Of a DNA stretch of 7,722 nt, positions 1 through 5,411 are shown piece by piece. This DNA comes from Chloroflexota bacterium (lineage in GTDB: Bacteria; Chloroflexota; Anaerolineae; B4-G1). A program made the translations under genes and the position numbers. The stretch is taken from the NCBI GenBank assembly GCA_003648085.1, contig QMOC01000107.1, forward strand, positions 1-7,722, given 5' to 3'. The notes beneath the pieces were generated by a model that saw nothing but the letters and a program-made list of their open reading frames with translations, searched no databases and had not been told where the DNA came from. How positions within the stretch are numbered: the first letter of the stretch is position 1; each line of letters opens with the position of its first letter.

Positions 1-2512
1 GGTCTACGCTGGTGTAAAGCGTCTCGATGTCTGGTTCTCGATGGGCCTGCTCATCGTAATTCCCACGCCATTGGTGCTCGTGGCCGGCCCAACCGAGGAG
101 TGTGGGCAGGCCGGTGTGGGCAGAGACGCGCCCCTCATAGACGTAAGCCTTGAAATGGTCGCCCGGAGCCTCCAGGATGACTGGTGCGCCGCTGACGTTC
201 TCGTTGAGCCAGGTGATGGCAACGTAGTCGTCCGGCTGTGTCTCGGCCAGGTAGGCCGTGCCGTCGAGCGTGGGTGGGCCACCGTATTCGCGAGCACGGG
301 CCGGGATGGCCAACGCGGGATAGACCAACCCGGCGGCGATGAGGAGCACGGCAACAACCACCACCTCCACCCTGCCCCGCCGGACGAAGCCCGCCAGCGC
401 ATAGGCCCCGGCAATACCCCACATAGTCCACGCCTGGAAGTAGAACTTGAAGACAGTGTTCATACGAGTGCCGAAGTGATCGCGCAGGTAGACGTATTCG
501 ACGGCAAGGGTGAGCAGGGCTCCGGTGGCGAAGAGGAGAAGGACAAAGTTGGTAGATTGGCAGATTGGGAGATTGGGAGATTGGGAGATTGGGAGATTGG
601 GAGATTGGGAATTGGTGCGGAAGAGAAGGGCGATGGTGGTGAGAAGAGCGGTGAGGCCAAGGGCGGTCCAGAGTGGGGATGCGACGATGGATTGAGCGAT
701 AATGGCTATGCGAAGGAAAAGAGGAGTGGGCTCTAAAATCGCAGGGTCGAGTAAACGCGCCATCAGGCTGCGCGAGATGAGAGCACGGGCATTGGGTATG
801 CCCTCCAGGCCGGGGATGGGCTCGCCGTGCAGCCAGGCCGCCAGGTAGGCCACAGTTCCTTGCGGCGGGATCACGCCCAGCCAGACCAGCAGTACGACAA
901 AACCAAGCACCAACATCAGCAAGGCGAGAATGCCCAGCGCTACAACAAAGGCCCACTTGACCGCATCGGCAGCCTTCACACCACACCGCCGAGCCTGGTC
1001 AGTGACGAAGACAATGGCAACGAAGATGAGCGGCCCGAACATGACCAGGAATTGGGGCAAGCGAGTGCCATTAAACAGATTGGGCAGGACACCGCCAGCC
1101 TGGGATTGGAAACTGAGCCAGAAAGGGAGGTAGAGAAAGATGCCGGTCACGAGGAGGGTGACGAAGAGGAACGCGAAGCGTGAAACGTGTTGCGTGTTGC
1201 GTGTTGCGTGTTGCATGTTGCGCAAGTGGGCGAGGGTGTAGGCGGCGACGACGACGAAGAGGTAAATGGGGAAGTCCCAGGTGTTGAGGAAGCCCAGGCC
1301 GCCGAGACAGAGGGCGTAGGTGAGGAACTCCCAGGTGGTGAACGGGAGCAAAGATTGCAGATTGCGGAGGGCGGATCGTAGATTCGGAATTCGGAATTTG
1401 GGATTCGGGGTTCGCCATTCGCTATTCGCTACTCGTAGGTAGAGATTCAGGGCCAGGGTGAGGGCAAGGAGGGCGAAGGGCAGCGCCAGGACGTGGGGAT
1501 GCATATCACCCAGGATGAAACTGAAGGCGGGGAACTCGTCAATCACCTCCTGCTCTGCCCCCCAGGGAGTGTAGTCCTGCAACACGCGGGAGGCCTGCCA
1601 CCACCAGAAGAAGCGCGTGGGCACCCAACTGCCTTGGGCAAAGGACACCGGCGCCCCGTCAATCCCACGGATGTCCAGCCAAGCCCAGAAAGCAGCCGGC
1701 CCAATGCCCCGGGCGTGCAACACCTCCAGCAGCCCCTCTAGATTACCCATCACAGCCACCAGCAGCGGTCCCAACAGACCGCCCAGAACAGAATATTGAG
1801 CCGTTTTGGGATTTGGGCTTTGGGATTTGGGCTTTGAACTCGCCGCGATGAGGTTGTAGACCAGGCTGAAGGCCCCCGTGCAGGTGAGGGCGAAGAGGGT
1901 GGCAATGCCGAGATTAAAGGCGATGGAAGGCGGGACGACCGCCAAACGAGTAAGCATAGCGACAATAAGGTAGCCAAAATAGTAGTAGGAGATGGCGAAG
2001 CCAGAGAGCCAGGGATCGTGGGGCGGGAAGGTATCGGAGCGCAGGATGGCGCGCAGGAAGGCAATCTCCATCCACTTCTCGCCCCCTGCCGTCTGGATGC
2101 GTGGCATATGGGCGCGGACGACGCACCAGGCGGCGAAGGTGAGGGCGAAGAGGAGTTCGGTAACGAGGATGGTGGATTGGTGGGTTGGTAGATTGGTGAT
2201 TGGTAGATTGGTGATTGGTAGATTGGTAGTTGGTGAGCCGGTGGGGTGGTGGTGGGTGCGATACCGGAGGAGAGCACCAGCAGTGGCGACGGTGGCAATT
2301 GCCACAAGGATGCCACCAGCGGTGTTGTACAGCCAGCCGAATGTGGTCAGAATCCAGAAGACCCACCCTGCCAGAAGGAGGCCCAGCGGCTTGGAGACAC
2401 CGTAGCCGCGATCCGGCAGGTGGCGGAAGAGGCGCAGGCAGAGCGGCAACGCCGCCAATCCGAAAAGTTGGACGACGAGATACCAGCGGAAGGCAAGGAA
2501 GACTTGGCTCAT
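1..2512 (-). CDS. Chlor_Arch_YYY / DUF2298 polytopic membrane protein, C-terminus beyond window
   Basis: One open frame of 837 codons runs from ATG 2512-2510 through base 1 with no stop, so the C-terminus lies outside the window. I read about 18 hydrophobic segments, then a soluble tail from about residue 735. Family signs are the motif AISYYYFGY (YYYxG, residues 173-181), GEKWMEIAFLRAIL (144-157), ILGDMHPH (333-340), NTWDFP (410-415), RMNTVFKFYFQAW (683-695) and GLPTLLGWAGHEHQWRG (801-817). The family (TIGR03662/DUF2298) has no proven function; a GT-C-like glycosyltransferase role is plausible only by fold-level resemblance. The start is 6 bases after the anti-sigma stop and has no clear Shine-Dalgarno sequence, so translation is probably coupled. 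Five repeat-derived peptides interrupt the protein at about residues 93-113, 226-237, 360-387, 431-442 and 635-653, all in polar stretches between helices. The frame stays open throughout, so I do not call it a pseudogene. Confidence 0.9.
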   Translation of the reverse strand, partial: MSQVFLAFRWYLVVQLFGLAALPLCLRLFRHLPDRGYGVSKPLGLLLAGWVFWILTTFGWLYNTAGGILVAIATVATAGALLRYRTHHHPTGSPTTNLPITNLPITNLPTHQSTILVTELLFALTFAAWCVVRAHMPRIQTAGGEKWMEIAFLRAILRSDTFPPHDPWLSGFAISYYYFGYLIVAMLTRLAVVPPSIAFNLGIATLFALTCTGAFSLVYNLIAASSKPKSQSPNPKTAQYSVLGGLLGPLLVAVMGNLEGLLEVLHARGIGPAAFWAWLDIRGIDGAPVSFAQGSWVPTRFFWWWQASRVLQDYTPWGAEQEVIDEFPAFSFILGDMHPHVLALPFALLALTLALNLYLRVANSEWRTPNPKFRIPNLRSALRNLQSLLPFTTWEFLTYALCLGGLGFLNTWDFPIYLFVVVAAYTLAHLRNMQHATRNTQHVSRFAFLFVTLLVTGIFLYLPFWLSFQSQAGGVLPNLFNGTRLPQFLVMFGPLIFVAIVFVTDQARRCGVKAADAVKWAFVVALGILALLMLVLGFVVLLVWLGVIPPQGTVAYLAAWLHGEPIPGLEGIPNARALISRSLMARLLDPAILEPTPLFLRIAIIAQSIVASPLWTALGLTALLTTIALLFRTNSQSPNLPISQSPNLPICQSTNFVLLLFATGALLTLAVEYVYLRDHFGTRMNTVFKFYFQAWTMWGIAGAYALAGFVRRGRVEVVVVAVLLIAAGLVYPALAIPARAREYGGPPTLDGTAYLAETQPDDYVAITWLNENVSGAPVILEAPGDHFKAYVYEGRVSAHTGLPTLLGWAGHEHQWRGNYDEQAHREPDIETLYTSVD
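555..610 (-). repeat. Octamer tandem repeat inside DUF2298 gene (tract e)
   Basis: One GATTGGCA (555-562) is followed by six perfect GATTGGGA octamers (563-610) and a partial ATTGG. Three units make 24 bp, so the peptide repeats as SQSPNLPI every eight residues (about 635-653). It lies between helices TALLTTIALLF and FVLLLFATGALL. It is the purest tract, so probably the youngest or the most prone to slippage. Confidence 0.95.
1187..1221 (-). repeat. Heptamer tandem repeat inside DUF2298 gene (tract d)
   Basis: Four perfect GTGTTGC heptamers (1187-1214) and one ATGTTGC (1215-1221). In frame they encode MQHATRNTQHV (residues 433-443), between helices VVVAAYTLAHL and FAFLFVTLLV. Confidence 0.92.
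1352..1435 (-). repeat. Degenerate heptamer array, 12 units, inside DUF2298 gene (tract c)
   Basis: Twelve consecutive heptamers stay in phase from 1352 to 1435: AGATTGC twice, two degenerate units, then eight of the type NNATTCG (AGATTCG, GAATTCG, GAATTTG, GGATTCG and so on). The 84 bp equal 28 codons and so cost no frame. They encode a polar basic loop (residues about 360-387, including WRTPNPKFRIPNLRS) between two helices. Confidence 0.85.
1804..1837 (-). repeat. Heptamer tandem repeat inside DUF2298 gene (tract b)
   Basis: Four heptamers alternate TTTGGGA and TTTGGGC at 1805-1832, with partial flanks. In frame they encode KPKSQSPNPK (residues 227-236), in the polar gap between FSLVYNLIA and SVLGGLLGPLL. 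Confidence 0.88.
2175..2236 (-). repeat. Alternating 8+7-bp tandem repeat inside DUF2298 gene (tract a)
   Basis: On the plus strand, units of GATTGGTG/GATTGGTA alternate with ATTGGTA, giving a 15-bp higher unit present perfectly at 2191-2205 and 2206-2220 with degenerate copies on both sides. In the DUF2298 frame it encodes a repeated NLPIT peptide (residues about 93-113). The peptide lies between the helix ending ATAGALL and the helix starting ILVTELLFAL. Confidence 0.9.
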
Positions 2513-2518
2513 TGGGAC

Positions 2519-3037
2519 TCACATCTCGGTGCTTGAAATCTCGGGCTGCGGAGCCGTGGGAAGCGGCACGAAGGCAGGCGTCGGCAATGATTCCGCCTTC
2601 ACACCAGATATGACCGGAGTGGGAGTAGCGCCCGAGACCGGGTGCTCAGCAGACGCAACGGCCGTGACCGGGGCGGGCATCACCACCACCTCCGGCTGGG
2701 GCATTCGCACCGCGATCGCCGGGCCCAGGAAGTTGGAGACGAAGAGAATTAGACAGACCGCCAGCATAACACCGGCAGCGGCAGAGGCATGCCATCGGAT
2801 TTGCCGCCGCTGGCTGAGGAACATACGCTCCTGCACGGCCCACCACTTAGGACGCGGCATAGGCACTGCCTCCGCTGCCAGCGCCAGTGTAGCGGCGATC
2901 TCACGTCGCAGCCAGCGGTAGTCGGCGACGACATTCCGGCAGCGAACGCACTGACGCAGGTGCTCTGTTATACCCGCACCGGCCCCACCGTCGTCGAACC
3001 GAGCCAGTTCGATCTCCTCTGGATGAACATCGCTCAT
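2519..3037 (-). CDS. Zinc-finger anti-sigma factor, single-pass membrane protein
   Basis: This 172-residue protein probably binds and holds inactive the sigma factor encoded just upstream. The N-terminal domain has the HxxxCxxC signature of zinc-binding anti-sigma (ZAS) domains: H26, C30 and C33 in EHLRQCVRC. A helical linker follows, then one membrane segment at about residues 84-105 (GVMLAVCLILFVSNF). The external tail of about 65 residues is rich in Pro, Ala and Val, ends in SSTEM and has no recognisable sensor domain. The start is well supported: AAGGTGG at 3052-3046 sits 8 bases before ATG 3037-3035, inside the end of the sigma gene. The gene begins 3 bases after the sigma stop and ends 6 bases before the DUF2298 start, so the three are co-transcribed. 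The family call rests on motif and gene order; the signal that releases the sigma factor cannot be seen. Confidence 0.88.
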   Translation of the reverse strand: MSDVHPEEIELARFDDGGAGAGITEHLRQCVRCRNVVADYRWLRREIAATLALAAEAVPMPRPKWWAVQERMFLSQRRQIRWHASAAAGVMLAVCLILFVSNFLGPAIAVRMPQPEVVVMPAPVTAVASAEHPVSGATPTPVISGVKAESLPTPAFVPLPTAPQPEISSTEM

Positions 3038-3040
3038 CTT

Positions 3041-3643
3041 TCACACCACCTTCACCGCGCGTACAGCGCCTCCTTCGCACGCCGCTTCCTCCTCCGGCGC
3101 GGTGAGCAGACGCCGCAGTTGCGCTTTGCCGTGAGCCACACGCGCCCGGGCGGCATCGGCCGAGCAGCCCAGGATCGCCGCGATCTCGGCGTATGACAAC
3201 TCCTCGTAATAGCGCAAGATCAGAGCATCCTTGGCGCCCGGGCTGATCTGCTGCAGCGCCTCCCACACCGCCCGGCGCGTGCCCAGCCTCTCCAACACGC
3301 TCGCCGGATCGCTGACCGGCTCTGGATCGGCCGGGGATTGACCAACAGCATCGAGCATCTCCAGCGAGATGAGGGACAACCGCCGGCGGCGACGCTTGTT
3401 GCGGCAACGGCTCACCAGCGCCACGCGCAACCAGGTCCAGAAGGAACCGCGCTCAGGCTCGTAGCGATGCAGGTTGCGGAAGAGGTAGATGAACGTATCC
3501 TGCACCACCTCCTCGGCATCGCAGGTATCCTGAAGGAGCAGATACGCCAAGCGGAAGGCGGCCGCATAGTACGCTTCATAGAGCGTTCGCCGAGCCGCCT
3601 CTTCTCCACTGGCAGCGCGCGCGATGGTCTCGGCGTCAGTCAT
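3041..3643 (-). CDS. ECF-type RNA polymerase sigma factor (sigma-70 family)
   Basis: This 200-residue protein has the two-domain layout of ECF sigma factors. Region 2 lies at about residues 19-88 and contains the core-binding and -10 recognition stretch DAEEVVQDTFIYLFRNLHRY (42-61) followed by GSFWTWLRVALVSRCRNK. A variable linker covers 90-120. Region 4 (about 126-180) contains the -35-binding helix-turn-helix, with LRYYEELSYAEIAAILGCS and then ADAARARVAHGKAQLRRLL. A run of five arginines (84-88) ends region 2. The start ATG 3643-3641 is preceded by GGAG at 3654-3651 with 7 bases spacing. The next gene is its likely anti-sigma factor, so the pair should respond to an envelope signal. The exact ECF group and its target promoters cannot be read from this sequence. 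No unusual truncation is seen. Confidence 0.93.
   Translation of the reverse strand: MTDAETIARAASGEEAARRTLYEAYYAAAFRLAYLLLQDTCDAEEVVQDTFIYLFRNLHRYEPERGSFWTWLRVALVSRCRNKRRRRRLSLISLEMLDAVGQSPADPEPVSDPASVLERLGTRRAVWEALQQISPGAKDALILRYYEELSYAEIAAILGCSADAARARVAHGKAQLRRLLTAPEEEAACEGGAVRAVKVV
3046..3052 (-). promoter_or_regulatory. Shine-Dalgarno of the anti-sigma gene, inside the sigma gene end
   Basis: AAGGTGG on the minus strand is placed 8 bases before ATG 3037-3035 and overlaps the last codons of the sigma gene. This fixes the anti-sigma start and suggests translational coupling, which would keep sigma and anti-sigma amounts matched. Confidence 0.72.
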
Positions 3644-3650
3644 TGGTCCA

Positions 3651-3654
3651 CTCC
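3651..3654 (-). promoter_or_regulatory. Shine-Dalgarno of the sigma factor gene
   Basis: GGAG on the minus strand lies 7 bases before the sigma ATG and 7 bases after the palindromic element ends. Folding of that element in RNA could therefore affect access to this site (inference). Confidence 0.7.
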
Positions 3655-3660
3655 AATTTG

Positions 3661-3771
3661 CGGTACAAAACTCAATGGAGGCCCCGATTTACCGGAGTGT
3701 CCCGAACAAGTTCGGGCGTCCGCATCGGGGCTCCCCGGCCGAAGCCGGGCCTCCGACCCCGTTTTGTACCG
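3661..3771. repeat. 111-bp palindromic element with 11-bp perfect terminal inverted repeats
   Basis: The ends are exact inverted repeats, CGGTACAAAAC (3661-3671) and GTTTTGTACCG (3761-3771). Inside are further perfect pairings: CCCGAAC-AA-GTTCGGG (3701-3716), CCCGGC-CGAA-GCCGGG (3734-3749), GCCCCGAT/ATCGGGGC (3681-3688 with 3724-3731), and GGAGGCCC/GGGCCTCC (3677-3684 with 3747-3754). The last of these competes with the two before it. On the minus-strand RNA the second hairpin would carry a C(UUCG)G tetraloop, a very stable loop. The element starts 9 bases after the TPR gene stop and ends 17 bases before the sigma start. It has no coding potential and I see no clear target-site duplication. 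It could be a MITE/REP-like mobile palindrome, a terminator or attenuator between the two genes, or both. Confidence 0.75.
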
Positions 3772-3780
3772 AGAACTACT

Positions 3781-5250
3781 CTAATATACACGGGTAGTGG
3801 AGGATTTGTGAGAGGAAATTCCCCCCATCGCCCGTTCAAGGAGCGGGGCCAGTTCGCCCCTAGTATCGAGGTCCAGGGCACGGATGAACGCCTCTTGCGC
3901 TTTCTGATGTGCGCCTCGGGCATCCCACAGCAACCCCAGATGATAGTGGGCCGAAGCCAGCATCGGATCAAGAGAGAGAGCCTGCAAGAGGTTATCCTCC
4001 GCAGCGGCGTAATCCCCGACCTGAAAAGCAGCCCAGCCGCGCAGGTCATAAGCGCCCGCGTCGTCGGGCAAGAGTTTGACCAACTCTGATGCGGCCTCGA
4101 CGCCCCGCCCCTCAGTGGTGATGTTGTGATCGAGGTAGAAACGCGCCAGAACCTCCCACAGGGCCGGATCATCGGGCTCAAGGGAGACGGCCTCCCGCAG
4201 CCAGATCTCCGCCGCCACGTAGCGCCCCTCGGCAGCCCAGGTCTGGCCGATCTCGACACACGTGGCCGGGTTAGTGGGGTCCAGGTCGTAGGCCGTCTCG
4301 TACTCGGCGCGAGCGGCGGAGAAATCACCCAGCCGGTCGTAGTGCAATCCCAGGAAGATGTGGGCCACGGGCGAATCGGGGGCCAGTGTAACGGCTCGCT
4401 GCAAGTGGAACCGGCCCTCATCCGGGTAGCCCATCTGGTCAAGCGCGTAGCCCAGGTAAGCGTGGGCATCGGGAAAGTCGAGATTGTGCGAGAGGGCACG
4501 CTCGAAGTGATGCACCGCCAGCGCCCACTCCTGCGCCTCGAAGCAGGCCCGCCCCAGAAGCGCACTGGCGTAGGCGGGGTCGTCTATCGTGCCCATCTCT
4601 CGGAGCACCCCGAGCAGATTGTCCGCTAAGTCGGTCCGGGCGGCGAAGAGGTGCCGGATAGCGGCGGGGTCAGCGCCCGCCAATAGCGCCCCCAGCCGTT
4701 CGTGGGCCACGTGGTCGGCAGGATCGGCGTTCAACAGCGCCTGATACTCGGCCTGTGCCGCGTCCCACTCCCGCAGTTCGACATAGGCGCGGGCGAGGGT
4801 ATGGCGAGCCTCACCCTCGGTGGGATCAAGGGCCAGCAGCCGTTGAGCGTGCTCGACGACAGCGGGCCAGTCGGCACGAGCAATGTGAATGGCGAGCCGC
4901 AGTCGCTCAAAATCGGCCTCCCTTGCGCCCAATCGCTCAGCCTCAGCGACGGCGGTCAGCGCGTCGTCGGTACGGCCCCAGTCCAGGTAGACCCGAGCCA
5001 GCCGGAGGTAGGGGATCGGATCGTCGGACCGCAGGCGGGCAGCCTCCTGATAGGCAGCGACAGCAGCAGTACGCTCGGCTCTGGCGGCGTGTTCGTCCCC
5101 CTGACGCAGGAGGTCAAGATAGGTCATATCGGGTGGGCGGAGGATAAAGACGAGAGACACGATGAGGAGCACCAGGGCCGGGAAAGTGATGAACAGGCAG
5201 CGGTCGGACTCCTGGGCCACACAGCCTCTATCACTACGCTTGCACTCCAT
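3781..5250 (-). CDS. Membrane-anchored TPR-repeat protein
   Basis: I start this gene at ATG 5250-5248 (489 residues), because GAGGG at 5262-5258 lies 7 bases upstream. An in-frame ATG at 5268 would add six residues but has no ribosome site. Numbering below counts from the 5268 start. A basic stretch (K10, R11, R14, R23) precedes one membrane segment, about 24-43 (FITFPALVLLIVSLVFIL), so the rest should face outward by the positive-inside rule. From about residue 49 to 471 I read about ten tetratricopeptide repeats. Clear units lie near 51-83, 84-117, 153-186, 267-298, 301-334 and 404-471, with typical pieces such as AHAYLGYALDQMG and AHIFLGLHYDRLGDFSAA. TPRs form protein-binding scaffolds; the partner is unknown. 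Its neighbours are a divergent GT-C protein and the sigma operon downstream. Confidence 0.88.
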   Translation of the reverse strand: MECKRSDRGCVAQESDRCLFITFPALVLLIVSLVFILRPPDMTYLDLLRQGDEHAARAERTAAVAAYQEAARLRSDDPIPYLRLARVYLDWGRTDDALTAVAEAERLGAREADFERLRLAIHIARADWPAVVEHAQRLLALDPTEGEARHTLARAYVELREWDAAQAEYQALLNADPADHVAHERLGALLAGADPAAIRHLFAARTDLADNLLGVLREMGTIDDPAYASALLGRACFEAQEWALAVHHFERALSHNLDFPDAHAYLGYALDQMGYPDEGRFHLQRAVTLAPDSPVAHIFLGLHYDRLGDFSAARAEYETAYDLDPTNPATCVEIGQTWAAEGRYVAAEIWLREAVSLEPDDPALWEVLARFYLDHNITTEGRGVEAASELVKLLPDDAGAYDLRGWAAFQVGDYAAAEDNLLQALSLDPMLASAHYHLGLLWDARGAHQKAQEAFIRALDLDTRGELAPLLERAMGGISSHKSSTTRVY

Positions 5251-5257
5251 TTCGACG

Positions 5258-5262
5258 CCCTC
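5258..5262 (-). promoter_or_regulatory. Shine-Dalgarno deciding the TPR gene start
   Basis: GAGGG on the minus strand has 7 bases spacing to ATG 5250-5248. It lies downstream of the alternative ATG at 5268, so it supports the shorter form. Confidence 0.6.
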
Positions 5263-5313
5263 ACACATCGGGCTGCTGCCGCCGTACTTGCTGGCCTGGA
5301 CTGCGGCTACGTT

Positions 5314-5341
5314 ATTATAGCATACTCCCCACCAGGCTCAA
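5314..5341 (-). promoter_or_regulatory. Sigma-A-type promoter for the TPR gene (extended -10)
   Basis: On the minus strand, TTGAGC (5341-5336) is followed after 16 bases by TATAAT (5319-5314). The -10 is preceded by TGC, so it reads TGnTATAAT, an extended -10. Transcription would begin near 5307, giving a leader of about 55-60 bases before ATG 5250. It may also read through into the sigma operon. Confidence 0.72.
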
Positions 5342-5373
5342 CCCCCGGGTTTTTCGACACACTCTGCTGGAGT

Positions 5374-5402
5374 TTGCACCTGCAATCGCTTTCCGCTATA
5401 AT
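5374..5402 (+). promoter_or_regulatory. Sigma-A-type promoter for the GT-C gene, leaderless transcript
   Basis: TTGCAC (5374-5379), a 17-base spacer and a perfect TATAAT (5397-5402). Only 9 bases separate the -10 from ATG 5412, so the transcript would start about 2-4 bases before the start codon, or at it. No Shine-Dalgarno is present, as expected for a leaderless message. The -35 boxes of this and the minus-strand promoter are 32 bases apart, back to back. Confidence 0.75.
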
Positions 5403-5411
5403 TGACGCAAC

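Noticed and set aside
555..610. CRISPR array
   Set aside because: The units are 8 bp and directly adjacent, without spacers, and no cas genes are present.
41..736. Long plus-strand open frame opposite the DUF2298 gene
   Set aside because: It is antisense to a well-supported membrane protein, its composition is unlike a real protein, and it is open largely because the repeat tract has no stops in any frame.
1..2512. Possible pseudogene or frameshifts in the DUF2298 gene, given the repeats and many overlapping frames
   Set aside because: I read the minus-strand frame from ATG 2512 to base 1. It has 837 codons without a stop, and family motifs occur in the expected order before and after every repeat tract.
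3701..3716. LexA/SOS-type operator in the palindrome CCCGAACAAGTTCGGG
   Set aside because: The GAAC and GTTC halves are separated by 2 bases, whereas the Gram-positive-type LexA box needs 4. The hairpin is better explained as part of the 111-bp element.
3661..3771. tRNA or known riboswitch
   Set aside because: The branched fold recalls a cloverleaf, but arm lengths, loops and a CCA-type acceptor do not fit a tRNA, and I recognise no riboswitch consensus.
3672..4565. Second minus-strand open frame within the TPR gene
   Set aside because: It is a shifted reading of the TPR gene. The TPR frame shows regular 34-residue repeats with the expected Ala, Gly and Pro positions; the other does not.
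5344..5349. CCCGGG palindrome between the divergent promoters as an operator
   Set aside because: Six bases in GC-rich DNA are expected by chance and no second copy is nearby.
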